A stretch of DNA of 64,000 nucleotides from Promethearchaeota archaeon. GTDB lineage: Archaea; Asgardarchaeota; Thorarchaeia; Thorarchaeales; Thorarchaeaceae. The first letter of the stretch is position 1. Each line of letters begins with the position of its first letter. The notes under the pieces were generated by a model. That model was not told the DNA's origin and made no database searches. It was given only the letters and a program-made list of their open reading frames with translations. The stretch spans positions 1-64,000 of the forward strand of contig WJMJ01000128.1 in the NCBI GenBank assembly GCA_014728035.1, read 5' to 3'. The position numbers were made by a program, and so were the translations under genes. Below, piece by piece: positions 28,186 through 37,650 of this stretch.

Positions 28186-29349
28186 TCATTTCTTTCTTTT
28201 AATAATCAAGATGATAATGACGATGACAATTCCAGCACCAAATGCACCCAAAAGTAATGGATTCAATCCCATTGAAGGCATAGTAGGGTCAGCATCAATA
28301 CTGGCCCGAGGATAGGGATCCTGATTTTCCGCAGCTCCATCAATTGCATAGGGAAAATCAATGATATCATCATCGTTAGCGTCAGGAGCAATCCAATCAG
28401 AATAGAAATTGAACATGAATTCATTATTTGCTCCAGCATCATAACACTGACTAGTACCAGTATTTTGTACAAACGAATTCCATGTAATAGAGTTATTTAC
28501 AGAATTACTCGAAAGAGAAACCCCGTAGTCGGAGTTCATTCCTATAAGATTTCGAAAAACCAATCCATCACTTGATGACCGAAAAGCAATACCAACTCCG
28601 TCATTAGATTCTATTACACAATTGTCAATATTGATGGCTTCACATGAAGTCAGATTTACTCCATCTAGACCAGAGTAGGTTATCTCATTGCGTGCGATGT
28701 TTATGGATGATGAAGAAGACAATCTGACAGCATCAGATGTTGAGTTAACAATATCATTATCTTCAATTGACAGTGTATCAGTGTCAATGGAAAGAATACC
28801 ATTATCTCCGTTATGTTCAATATCACTTTCACGGATTGTAACATTGCTACAGGAAGATTTCATTTCAATTCCTTGAGCCGTGTTACTATGAATATCACAG
28901 AGTTGAATCATAACATTTTCACAATTTGAGAGAAGAATGCCTGATGACCGATTATAGATTTCTACATTGAGTATTCTTCCGTTTGATACCTGATTTAGAA
29001 AAATTCCGGTCCATGTTCCACTTCCATTAATTATACAATCAGAAAGTAAGAAGTAAACTGAAGTATCGGAAATACTAATCGCATGAGTAGTTGTATTATC
29101 AAATTGATATCCAGTTATCACATACGGATCGCTAAACACTCCAGATCCGGTCCACCCTTCCGATATCGCAAGATTCTGAAAATCCAGATTACTGGTTATT
29201 AAAATAGGATCATGATACGCTATACTAGTGTCAATAAATTTAGGGGATTGCCAAGTCTTCTTGGTTGAATCCAGAGGATATACATACATCATAGTAGTTA
29301 TCAAAATCAAAAGGAGAAGGAAACTGGTTTTTTTATTCATCTTCTTCAC
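28186..29349 (-). CDS. Secreted parallel beta-helix (NosD-like) protein
   Basis: The 387-residue protein begins with a signal peptide (MKKMNKKTSFLLLLILITTM), then WTGSGVFSDPYVITGYQFD and beta-helix coils such as CDIHSNTAQGIEMKSS and SDIEHNGDNGILSID. The end motif is NFYSDWIAPDANDDDIIDFP, a different subtype from its two downstream neighbours but like the next upstream paralogue. One membrane helix and the tail KRKK end the protein. Confidence 0.8.
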   Translation of the reverse strand: MKKMNKKTSFLLLLILITTMMYVYPLDSTKKTWQSPKFIDTSIAYHDPILITSNLDFQNLAISEGWTGSGVFSDPYVITGYQFDNTTTHAISISDTSVYFLLSDCIINGSGTWTGIFLNQVSNGRILNVEIYNRSSGILLSNCENVMIQLCDIHSNTAQGIEMKSSCSNVTIRESDIEHNGDNGILSIDTDTLSIEDNDIVNSTSDAVRLSSSSSINIARNEITYSGLDGVNLTSCEAINIDNCVIESNDGVGIAFRSSSDGLVFRNLIGMNSDYGVSLSSNSVNNSITWNSFVQNTGTSQCYDAGANNEFMFNFYSDWIAPDANDDDIIDFPYAIDGAAENQDPYPRASIDADPTMPSMGLNPLLLGAFGAGIVIVIIILIIKRKK

Positions 29350-29428
29350 TCCAAGCTGAGATATGAAGGCATCAGACTCTGTGATAAGAGAAAGTCGTGT
29401 TCAGTTATAAGGAATACTTTTTGAAAAT

Positions 29429-30754
29429 TTAGAAACGTTTCCTCACAAAAACTATCAAGATAAATACACATATTGCCGATACTATCGAAGAAACAGCGAT
29501 GCGCATCAAATCCAACGCATTGAACGGGCTATCAGAATAATACATCTGATTTATGATGAGAATAGATTCATTTCTGTATGGATTCTCATGTGGTCTGGAA
29601 TCACTAATTCCTGTAGTACCTGCAAGCTGATACGGAACATCCACAACTTGATTGTTATCGATGTCGGGCTCTGTGTGGTCGGAATAGAAGTTATCTACAA
29701 ATACGGTACTTATTCCATTATCATTAGCTTGAGGTGATATTCCATTATGAACAAAATCATTCTGCAGAACGGTGTTGTTGGTACAGCTTGGTTCGATTAT
29801 CACTCCATAACTTTCACTTAGAGCAAATATGTTCCAAGATATTCTGTTTCTTGAAGTAGATTGATTTTCTAGCGACGATGATTGTAGACGAAGCCCTTCA
29901 TTAGAACAGTTCATTAGAATATTTCCATGAATTGTACAGTCTGATGCCAAAATCCACAACCCCCGATTACAGTTCTCCATGAGGTTAAAACTAAAAACAC
30001 ATTGTGCTGCCTGAGAACCTAGAGCTTCTCTATTTGACATGATTATTCCAGTCTGCCGAACTGATTGGATGTGATTTCGTATTACGGAAACATATACCGA
30101 TTCTAAGATGTGAATACCTACAGATCTAAGGTCACTAATCGTATTATTATCCAATACCAACCTGTTCTCTTCAGTCCCATGAGATGATGAAATGATGATG
30201 CCAGCACCTATGCAATCATAAATTGAATTTTCAGTCACCACGATTGGACCAGAACAATTAGCTATCTGTATTGCGGAATATTCATCGGTCACAATATTTT
30301 CATTGATAGAAAAATTTGAACAGTTATAGATAACAATTCCATTCGTACCGTTCAATATGGTGTTTCGTTCAATAATGAAGTTCGTGCTATTTGAAATTTG
30401 GATTGCAGCCCATTGCGATGAATAGGTATTCAGGTAATTGTCTAAGATATGAAAATGCAATCTAATGTTCTGGATACGAATCAGCCAACTTATTCCTTCT
30501 ATAGAATACCGTTGGATTAGTATTGGATTCTCAATCGTTCCTGTTCCACTCCACTCATTTTCAGTTGCAATAGAAAGAAAATTCTCATCACTATCAATAT
30601 GAATGGGATGCCTGTTTTCATAGAATGCTGCGTTTTCAATTGAAGATACATTCAAATCCTGTTGGTTTTTTGTGAGAACTGGTATTGTTAATAGACTGAA
30701 TAGAAGAAGAATGGTTAGCAACGATTGAAAAAGGTTGTATCGCATTACGAACAT
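29429..30754 (-). CDS. Secreted parallel beta-helix (NosD-like) protein
   Basis: From the ATG at 30754 (MFVMRYNLFQSLLTILLLFS) a signal peptide leads to WSGTGTIENPILIQRYSIE and beta-helix coils (NTILNGTNGIVIYNCSNFSI). The end motif NFYSDHTEPDIDNNQVVDVP and a C-terminal membrane helix with the tail VRKRF are as in the neighbouring paralogue. It is the first of four tandem family members. An upstream ATG at 30799 would spoil the signal peptide. Confidence 0.78.
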   Translation of the reverse strand: MFVMRYNLFQSLLTILLLFSLLTIPVLTKNQQDLNVSSIENAAFYENRHPIHIDSDENFLSIATENEWSGTGTIENPILIQRYSIEGISWLIRIQNIRLHFHILDNYLNTYSSQWAAIQISNSTNFIIERNTILNGTNGIVIYNCSNFSINENIVTDEYSAIQIANCSGPIVVTENSIYDCIGAGIIISSSHGTEENRLVLDNNTISDLRSVGIHILESVYVSVIRNHIQSVRQTGIIMSNREALGSQAAQCVFSFNLMENCNRGLWILASDCTIHGNILMNCSNEGLRLQSSSLENQSTSRNRISWNIFALSESYGVIIEPSCTNNTVLQNDFVHNGISPQANDNGISTVFVDNFYSDHTEPDIDNNQVVDVPYQLAGTTGISDSRPHENPYRNESILIINQMYYSDSPFNALDLMRIAVSSIVSAICVFILIVFVRKRF

Positions 30755-30858
30755 CAAGCTAGATAGATGTGGTTTCAGAATTAATAGATTTACATCCAAG
30801 CATCAAAGTAAGAGTAATGCTGGAATATCTGGCATTTCATAATAATCTGCAAAATTGA

Positions 30859-30866
30859 TTTATACT
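30859..30866 (+). promoter_or_regulatory. TATA-like box for the 914-residue protein gene
   Basis: TTTATACT (from about 30859) lies 60-70 bases before the ATG at 30929, with GGGAG at 30918-30922 as ribosome binding site. Confidence 0.4.
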
Positions 30867-30928
30867 TCAAATTTTAACCTGTAACCTGGGAAACAAAATA
30901 GGTATCATTTGAAATCTGGGAGATCATT

Positions 30929-33673
30929 ATGGAAACAGAATCTTTCGAGATCATCAGTTGCGATATAGAAGAGAATGAAGTAGAAATAATGGGCATCCCA
31001 ATTTCAAACATATATTTTTCTAATGAATCTCTTGAAGAGAATACCTACTACTCTTTTGTTGGTGAAAAATTACCCCAAGTAGTTATGAAAGGTGTGAAAA
31101 TTAATAAAGGCCAAAATAGTAGTTTCAAGCTTGATCAAATAGGTGTATCAAAAGATATAGCGAGTCTTCTAGGTGGTAGAAAAAAAGCCAGTCTTTCATA
31201 TTGTGGAATGTCATATTGGGGAATTAGCTTACTAGCTGATGATAGATTTTCTGCAAATGAATCTATTTACTGTGATGAAGAATATCTCTATCTTGTTGAC
31301 AACGTGTTTATTGAAATATTTGACAAGAAAACTTTACATAGACTATCTACCATAAATATTGGAAGAAGGAAGATTCGTGTAATCAACACATCTAATGAGA
31401 AGTTATTTGTTATTGTTAACGAGTATATCTATGTATTTTCAAGACACAATTGGCGTCTTCTAAAGGGTAGACAATATACAGCAAAAGAACCGAAAGAAAT
31501 ACTTCCGGTTTTCAGAAAAAATAATTTCTTCGTGTTTGAAAAAGCAATTATTCGTATTGAAACTGATACTTATACGGAGAAAAAATACCTTGGAGGCACA
31601 AGGTCAACAGGAGCTATCACAGTTGATGATTCACACCTTTATCAAAGCGGATACAACGGTATAATGAAGATTTGGAAACTTAATCAGGATAGACCATTTA
31701 CTGAATTACGGGGGCATAAGGCTGAATATCTATTGAATGATGAAATCTATATCTATTCTTTCAAAGAAAATAAAATCAATATATGGAGCAAAGGAAGAAA
31801 AGAACTAAGAGTAAAAGGTTTAGTAGGTTCAATTTCTGCTCCACCTGCACAGTCAAAGAGATTTTTATTTGTCCCGATTGGTCAAATAATGTTGGTATTG
31901 GAAAAAACAACTTGGGAAAGTGTAACTATAGAAACTGGCAAGGTCAAATCAGTTTGTGCTGACAATGACAGAATATACGTACTAAGCGAGGATGAACTAA
32001 AGATATATCAAGAAGACACACACAAACTCATCTCAAGACTTGAACGATCGGACCAGAAACTCAGAAAAAATGAAAGAGGGGGTTATTGGGGTGTGCTGAA
32101 CGATAAGGTATATGCTGACATCTTTGAGGGGATGGAAATGCATACCTATAGATGGGACATTGGTGACTGGGAGCCGAAAGTTGTCCATAGAGATGAATTC
32201 AAATTTTCCGACAGGTCAAAATCATCCCATGTGAGTCAGATTGGATCTCATATCGTCTTTATTTCCGACAAGAAGAATACTGCAGATATAGTAGGAAAGA
32301 TGCTTGATACCTTGCAATTCGAAATGCCAATGGTGATAAAAAGCTCTGTTACACGGATAATTGAACCTGTTCTCTTGCAGACTAAAACAGATTTGTTTCA
32401 TTTAGAATTGATACAAATGACAAGTGACCTTGAAATACCTAGGGATTTCAAAATTAGAAGTCTAGATTTCTCTAGTGAGTCTACAATGGAAAAAGAGGAA
32501 AGAACTGAAGAACCAGTCGTTCCCGAGCTTATCCCCTCCAGTGACGAAATTAAGGAAGCGATAGATGAAATCGAATCCCACGGAGTTGTTGTGAAACGAG
32601 GCTATGTTAGTGAAGGTGGTAGTATAAAATACAAGGTCAAGATCGAAAATCATACTAAATATGTCATTAATAATGTTACAATCAATATTCTGGGATATCC
32701 AAATGATACGCTGAAACTAGTCAGTTCAAAAGAGAGAATCGTTCAACGTATTGAACCAAATGGCGCATTCAGATCTCTGCAATTCATATTTCAACCAACT
32801 CAAGATTGTGTTGAAGGAGAGATACTTGCTACAGTATCCTATATAGACCACCAGAATGAGATTGTAACTATCAAAGTTGCACCTCAAGTCATACGATCGA
32901 TATGCGATATGTTGGAACCAATTGAGATGCGATTAGATGAGGTCATGGAATGTATTGATACAATGGATTCTGGACTTGAAGAACATCCTTTGCCATGGAA
33001 TGCTGCTGTTACTTTTTCAATGCTGTCAAGATTAGTTGCACTAAAGAATATCCAAGTTACTAGTAGCGAGTCTCGGGAGGTTGGTAAGCAGTTTATTGGT
33101 ACAATTCGAGGTATGGCTAAAGGAAAATATACGGATAAGCGAATAGCTCTTGAAATCGTCATAGTTGGCAATATTGCAGACCCAAAATGTATGATGAGTT
33201 TGAAGATCTGTAGTGATGAGGAAGATATGATTCCGGTGTTAATCACGGAAATCATGAAAGAGATTAGAAATCTGAGACTTTCCATAGACAAGGTTGTTAC
33301 TGATATGGACCAACTCCTAATGAATGCAGGAGAATCTTTGGAATCAAGTAAAATCATTCTTGCAAGTATCCAAGAACTTGAATCAAAACAAGATACTAAT
33401 TCATTATTAGCCAAGAAGATATTGGACTTGATAACGCGAAAATATGAGGAAATACTGACAAAGGAGGTTAATGAGGAAGCTGCAATTAATGAAACTCTTG
33501 ATTTAGTAAAAATGATGTCCGAAAAAGTCCTAGAAAAGAAGTCCATTCGGGATCGTCTTATGTCGGGATTAAGAAAAGTTGCCAGTGAAAAAATTGAGAA
33601 GTCAGCAGCACAAGTCCTCTGTGGAATTGCAAAAACAGCTTTGTTGGTACTAACAGGAATTCCGATACCATAA
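30929..33673 (+). CDS. Beta-propeller, Ig-like, alpha/beta and coiled-coil protein (coat-like architecture)
   Basis: The 914-residue cytosolic protein has no signal peptide. Residues 1-510 are repeated beta-rich blades (DSHLYQSGYNGIMKIWKLNQ, DRIYVLSEDELKIYQ) typical of a WD/PQQ-like propeller. An acidic linker (515-548) follows. Residues 550-650 look like an Ig sandwich (GGSIKYKVKIENHTKYVINN, then IEPNGAFRSLQFIF). Residues 655-775 are an alpha/beta domain with GTIRGMAKGKYTDKRIALEI, and 775-870 a coiled coil. Ig sandwich followed by alpha/beta platform recalls AP/COPI appendages and BBSome subunits; this is inference from pattern, not sequence identity. Confidence 0.6.
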   Translation: METESFEIISCDIEENEVEIMGIPISNIYFSNESLEENTYYSFVGEKLPQVVMKGVKINKGQNSSFKLDQIGVSKDIASLLGGRKKASLSYCGMSYWGISLLADDRFSANESIYCDEEYLYLVDNVFIEIFDKKTLHRLSTINIGRRKIRVINTSNEKLFVIVNEYIYVFSRHNWRLLKGRQYTAKEPKEILPVFRKNNFFVFEKAIIRIETDTYTEKKYLGGTRSTGAITVDDSHLYQSGYNGIMKIWKLNQDRPFTELRGHKAEYLLNDEIYIYSFKENKINIWSKGRKELRVKGLVGSISAPPAQSKRFLFVPIGQIMLVLEKTTWESVTIETGKVKSVCADNDRIYVLSEDELKIYQEDTHKLISRLERSDQKLRKNERGGYWGVLNDKVYADIFEGMEMHTYRWDIGDWEPKVVHRDEFKFSDRSKSSHVSQIGSHIVFISDKKNTADIVGKMLDTLQFEMPMVIKSSVTRIIEPVLLQTKTDLFHLELIQMTSDLEIPRDFKIRSLDFSSESTMEKEERTEEPVVPELIPSSDEIKEAIDEIESHGVVVKRGYVSEGGSIKYKVKIENHTKYVINNVTINILGYPNDTLKLVSSKERIVQRIEPNGAFRSLQFIFQPTQDCVEGEILATVSYIDHQNEIVTIKVAPQVIRSICDMLEPIEMRLDEVMECIDTMDSGLEEHPLPWNAAVTFSMLSRLVALKNIQVTSSESREVGKQFIGTIRGMAKGKYTDKRIALEIVIVGNIADPKCMMSLKICSDEEDMIPVLITEIMKEIRNLRLSIDKVVTDMDQLLMNAGESLESSKIILASIQELESKQDTNSLLAKKILDLITRKYEEILTKEVNEEAAINETLDLVKMMSEKVLEKKSIRDRLMSGLRKVASEKIEKSAAQVLCGIAKTALLVLTGIPIP

Positions 33674-33717
33674 CATTCGGAGTGAGATGCTCAAGAATGA
33701 ATGCCAGCTGCAGATAG

Positions 33718-34308
33718 TTAGTCTTCAGTTTCTTCCAATGGGTCTATTATTTCGACATATAACTCATTGAGCTCAAAAAAGATCTCATAATACTCAGGGC
33801 TTCTAATTTTAATGAAAAGTGCATCATCAAGTCGGTCGACATCTACAAATTTGAGTTTTCTTTCTAATGTCCGAGGATAATATCCGTAGAGCAATGAAAT
33901 AACCATCAGAAGGAATATCACTAGTAATGGAAAAAGAGGAGGAAGAATAGGGCGGTCGTTGTAGTATGCACTCAAAACACCCAGAAGAAAATAGATTCCA
34001 GGATACCAAAGAATTAGAAAAGCAATCCATGCCTTGATTATTTTTCCAGTTGTTCTAACAGCTTTGCTTCCGTGACGCATACATGTTGGGACCCAAATCA
34101 CAGTTGCTCCTTTCTTCGCGTGTAGTAGTGATTCCGTCTTATCTGCACTACCACTAAATGTTGTAGACGCAAGTTGTTTGTCCTCACTGCTCCAAACTTG
34201 CATTGATACCAAATCTTCAGCTTCAGCAAGACAGACTGGACATATCTCTGGAAAGACTACTTTAGATAGCTTAACCTTCAATAGGGGATTTCCATTTTTC
34301 TTGCTCAC
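33718..34308 (-). CDS. Zinc-finger membrane protein
   Basis: The 196-residue protein has CPVC near residue 23, then VPTCMRHG (C-x2-H) near 73, which together could bind one zinc. Two membrane helices follow (about 88-112 and 122-145), then a soluble C-terminal domain (150-196). It begins with GTG; AGGTG lies 11 bases upstream. It stands 19 bases after the Alba-like gene, so the two are probably co-transcribed. No family function was recognised. Confidence 0.6.
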   Translation of the reverse strand: MSKKNGNPLLKVKLSKVVFPEICPVCLAEAEDLVSMQVWSSEDKQLASTTFSGSADKTESLLHAKKGATVIWVPTCMRHGSKAVRTTGKIIKAWIAFLILWYPGIYFLLGVLSAYYNDRPILPPLFPLLVIFLLMVISLLYGYYPRTLERKLKFVDVDRLDDALFIKIRSPEYYEIFFELNELYVEIIDPLEETED

Positions 34309-34327
34309 AGTTGATATTCACACCTTT

Positions 34328-34723
34328 CTATTTTTCAGCAGATTCTCCATCAGGAGGCATAACTAAAATCTGAACACTAGTCTGAGGTCGCTCCGTTTCA
34401 GGTTCATATGCGTCAAACGTGTCGAATGTCATTTGATATCGAAAACGTTTCTCCATCTTCTTGATTTCATGGGCAATTCTGACAGAGAGGCCAATTCCTT
34501 TGAAACCATATCCTCGAATGGCAACCATTTTGTTTCCATTCTTGACCAAATCATAAGCAGTGTTTGCAACTTTATAGACATCAATTCTCCCAGCAACATT
34601 AGAAATTTCTAATAGAATATAATCACTGGTGGGAAAGACTCCAACATCTTTTTCCATGGTTGCTGCAATCAGAGAGTCGTCGGTAATTCTTAGCTGTTCG
34701 GGAATTCGGTCTCGGAGAGTCAT
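34328..34723 (-). CDS. Alba-like nucleic-acid-binding protein
   Basis: From the ATG at 34723 (AAGGT about eight bases upstream) the 131 residues contain DYILLEISNVAGRIDVYKVA and NGNKMVAIRGYGFKGIGLSV followed by a helix and a long beta strand. The order beta-alpha-beta (VAIRGxGxxIxxxVxxA) is that of Alba, the archaeal chromatin/RNA protein. The match is by fold pattern only. It is divergent from the ABC-importer operon. Confidence 0.5.
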   Translation of the reverse strand: MTLRDRIPEQLRITDDSLIAATMEKDVGVFPTSDYILLEISNVAGRIDVYKVANTAYDLVKNGNKMVAIRGYGFKGIGLSVRIAHEIKKMEKRFRYQMTFDTFDAYEPETERPQTSVQILVMPPDGESAEK

Positions 34724-34829
34724 AATTAATACCTTGAGAAAAGGACTAATCAATGTGTTGTCCAACGTACACAGGTCAAACACTATATGGTACAAATACA
34801 AATTAGTTACGCTAAAGGAGTAGAGCGCG

Positions 34830-35810
34830 ATGGAGAAGAATAAGACTGCTGCAATAGCAATCACTGCTATTGTGATTTCGTCATTAGTACTTGTTGCTGT
34901 TTGGTATCCTACAACTGTCCCAGATGTGAGAATCGGATACTTATCTCAAGACCTGCATCAACTAGCTCTGAGGGTAGCTGTTGTCAAGGGCTGGTTTGCC
35001 GAAGAAGGACTAGAAGTAGAATTAGTGCAATATGGAAATGGAGCCCATGAGATGGACGGGTTTAACGGTGGGCAAATAGATATGGGATATCTAGGAGCTG
35101 CTCCAGCAATCACAAAACGCATCAACCAAGAGGTCTTGATTACCATCCTGGCTGCTGTGAATCTCGAGGGTTCAGCAATAATGGGCTTGAAATCAGAATA
35201 TGATGCTGGTAGAGTGACCACTATCGCAGATCTGGAGGGAAAAACAGTTTATCAACCAGGACCTTCAACTGTTCAAAATTTCCTTCTTCGCCTTGCATTG
35301 AATCAATCAGGACTCTCTTTTGAAGACATTATACCCGGAACCACATCCCCGGCGTATATGGCGGATTCACTTACCCCAGAAGCACCTGCCTTTGTAGTCT
35401 GGGAGCCATTCAATGCTCGAGCAGAATATGAAGGGAAAGCAGTTCCATTAGCAAAATCAGGTGAGATCTGGCCAGAGCATCCTTGTTGTGTAGTAGCATC
35501 GACTAACACATTTCTCTCAGACCATCCAGATATCGTACAAAAGGTCATTGATATTCACAAGCGAGCTGAAGATTGGATTAACACCAACCCGGAAGATGCA
35601 ATTCAGATAGCGATGGATTGGCTAATGATGGATGAAACACCAGTTTCAAACGCGTTCGACAACATCATTTTCGATTACAATCTGAATATGACGGGCCTTG
35701 AAAGATATCTTAGCTTTCTTATTGATGAAGAACAGGTCAGTATGGATCAAAGCGATATTGGAACTTTCTTTGATTCTTTTGTCAATACAACTTTTATTGA
35801 GAGCATCTGA
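34830..35810 (+). CDS. ABC importer substrate-binding protein, SsuA/NitT/TauA type
   Basis: An N-terminal hydrophobic helix without lipobox Cys anchors or exports the protein. The NMT1/SsuA fold shows as RIGYLSQDLHQLALRVAVVK, GWFAEEGLEVELVQYGNG, GGQIDMGYLGAAPAI and LEGKTVYQPGPSTVQNFLLR. Substrates of the family are sulphonates, taurine, nitrate or pyrimidine precursors; the choice cannot be made here. AAAGGAG precedes the ATG by 11 bases. The permease gene follows after 50 bases. Confidence 0.88.
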   Translation: MEKNKTAAIAITAIVISSLVLVAVWYPTTVPDVRIGYLSQDLHQLALRVAVVKGWFAEEGLEVELVQYGNGAHEMDGFNGGQIDMGYLGAAPAITKRINQEVLITILAAVNLEGSAIMGLKSEYDAGRVTTIADLEGKTVYQPGPSTVQNFLLRLALNQSGLSFEDIIPGTTSPAYMADSLTPEAPAFVVWEPFNARAEYEGKAVPLAKSGEIWPEHPCCVVASTNTFLSDHPDIVQKVIDIHKRAEDWINTNPEDAIQIAMDWLMMDETPVSNAFDNIIFDYNLNMTGLERYLSFLIDEEQVSMDQSDIGTFFDSFVNTTFIESI

Positions 35811-35860
35811 GTAAAACGGCAGATTCAAAGGAACGATACTGCGCTAACAACTTGAGAAAA

Positions 35861-36694
35861 ATGAAGTCCCAACAGGATACTACAAGTGTTAGCCAGTCAG
35901 TTCCTCAAAAAGGGAAAGATATCCGAAAAAGAAGAGGAATCAACTTATTTCTGAAGATAATTCTACCCATTACAATTCTGGTTGGCCTCTGGCAACTTGT
36001 AGCCATACTTTCTGGAACTTCAATAGTAGAAGTGGTGGAGGCATTTGTAAGATTATCCATTGAAGGAGATAGTGAGGGACACCTCCTGATTGATCATGTA
36101 CGAATGAGTCTCTTTCGCGTGGTTCTGGGATTCCTAACCGCAATTATTACTGCAATACCAATTGGAATTGCTATTGGAAGATATCAATTGATAAACGATA
36201 TTTTTGGTCCAGTCGTGGATGCAATGAGACCGATTCCTCCCATTGCATGGATACCACTATCAATACTCATGTTCCGTGCAAATCTTATTGGCTCTCAAGT
36301 TTTCATCATCTGGATAGGAGCATTCTTTCCAATCTTGATTAACACAACCACGGGAGTAAGAAGAACTGAACCAGTTCACGTAGATGTTGCCAAGACATTC
36401 GGAGCATCTGAAACACAAATACTATCAAAAATTGTAATTCCCTCAGCAGGACCTGAAATATTCGCTGGATTCCGAATAGGATTTGGAATAGGCTGGATGT
36501 GTCTAGTTGCATCAGAAATGATAGGTGGAGGTCTCGGTCTTGGATATCTCGTACTCATCATGCAACAAGTAGGAAGAACTGGAGAGGTGATTTCGGCAAT
36601 GTTGCTAATAGGACTCATTGGGTTTCTAATTAGTTACGTCTTTCTCATAATCGAGAAAAACCTGCTCAAATGGAGGCAGGATGTTTCTGTGTAG
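35861..36694 (+). CDS. ABC importer permease, SsuC/TauC type
   Basis: Six membrane helices are expected over residues 25-270. The cytoplasmic EAA loop that contacts the ATPase is DVAKTFGASETQILSKIVIP followed by FAGFRIGFGIGWM. RPIPPIAWIPLSILMF is also typical of SsuC/TauC. The ATG at 35861 is chosen over a TTG three codons upstream. The gene ends 29 bases inside the convergent ATPase gene. Confidence 0.88.
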   Translation: MKSQQDTTSVSQSVPQKGKDIRKRRGINLFLKIILPITILVGLWQLVAILSGTSIVEVVEAFVRLSIEGDSEGHLLIDHVRMSLFRVVLGFLTAIITAIPIGIAIGRYQLINDIFGPVVDAMRPIPPIAWIPLSILMFRANLIGSQVFIIWIGAFFPILINTTTGVRRTEPVHVDVAKTFGASETQILSKIVIPSAGPEIFAGFRIGFGIGWMCLVASEMIGGGLGLGYLVLIMQQVGRTGEVISAMLLIGLIGFLISYVFLIIEKNLLKWRQDVSV

Positions 36695-37475
36695 GACGTT
36701 CCTCCAACATCTTTTCTCGTTCTTCTCGTAAGACCTCAAGAATTTTGGAACGATAAGTAAGACATTCTGCAGATGTCCGATCACGAGGCTTAGGAATATC
36801 AATAGTATATTCTGCAATGATTTTCGCAGGGATATTGCTCATGATAATAATGCGATCTGACAAAAACACGGTCTCATCTACATTATGAGAAACAAAGAGA
36901 ACAGTAGAATTAGTACGTTCTCGAATTCGCAACAACTCTTCCTGTAGAAAGTTTCTAGTTTGAGCATCTAAGTTTGACAAGGGTTCATCAGCAACTAAAA
37001 TGTCGGGAGATGTGATCAAGCTTCGAGCCATTTCGGTCTTTCGGGCTTGTCCACCAGAAATCTCGTGGGGGAGATTGTCTTGATATTCTGTCATGCCGAT
37101 TAGTTCCAACATCGAATCGGAAAGTTTACTTCTTTTTTCGGGGGTTATTCCCTGCAATTCAAGACCGAACTCGATATTTCCACGTACCGTTCGCCACGGG
37201 AAGAGAGATTCTTGCTGAAAAATGAAGCCGATTCGATTATGACCCAGACTGACCTTAGTTCCATCAATTAGAATTTCACCCTTTGAAAAACGTAAAAGTC
37301 CAGCAATAATCCGTAACAAGGTGGTCTTACCACACCCACTTGGTCCGAGAATACTTACGAACTCACCCTCAGCAATTTCAAAACTTATTGAATCAAGAAC
37401 CTTAACCAATTCACCATCATCAGCTTCAAAGGTCTTTGAAAGATTTCGAATTGCAAGTTTTGACAGTGCTTTCAC
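36666..37475 (-). CDS. ABC importer ATPase, SsuB/TauB type
   Basis: Walker A is GPSGCGKTTLLRIIAG, the signature is HEISGGQARKTEMARSL, Walker B ILVADEPLSNLD and the switch His FVSHNVDE. Asn and Lys in the signature (usually SGGMRQRVA) are unusual. Unlike most SsuB genes it is opposite to the permease and overlaps its end. The first codon is uncertain: a GTG at 37475 lies inside AGGTGA (37472-37477), and the next usable in-frame codon, CTG at 37466, is five bases past it. Confidence 0.88.
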   Translation of the reverse strand: MKALSKLAIRNLSKTFEADDGELVKVLDSISFEIAEGEFVSILGPSGCGKTTLLRIIAGLLRFSKGEILIDGTKVSLGHNRIGFIFQQESLFPWRTVRGNIEFGLELQGITPEKRSKLSDSMLELIGMTEYQDNLPHEISGGQARKTEMARSLITSPDILVADEPLSNLDAQTRNFLQEELLRIRERTNSTVLFVSHNVDETVFLSDRIIIMSNIPAKIIAEYTIDIPKPRDRTSAECLTYRSKILEVLREEREKMLEERPTQKHPASI

Positions 37476-37650
37476 CTATCTAATACTGACTAAGGCTCAG
37501 TTAAATACTGTATTGTCCTAACAAAATTCAAGTTCCCTCAGAACAAAGTAGAAAAGGACTCCCTTCATTGAGAGAATAATTAATACTGCATATTGGTAAG
37601 AACATCAGGTCCAATTATTAGCAGATTGAGTATATGATTGAGGTATTGAA

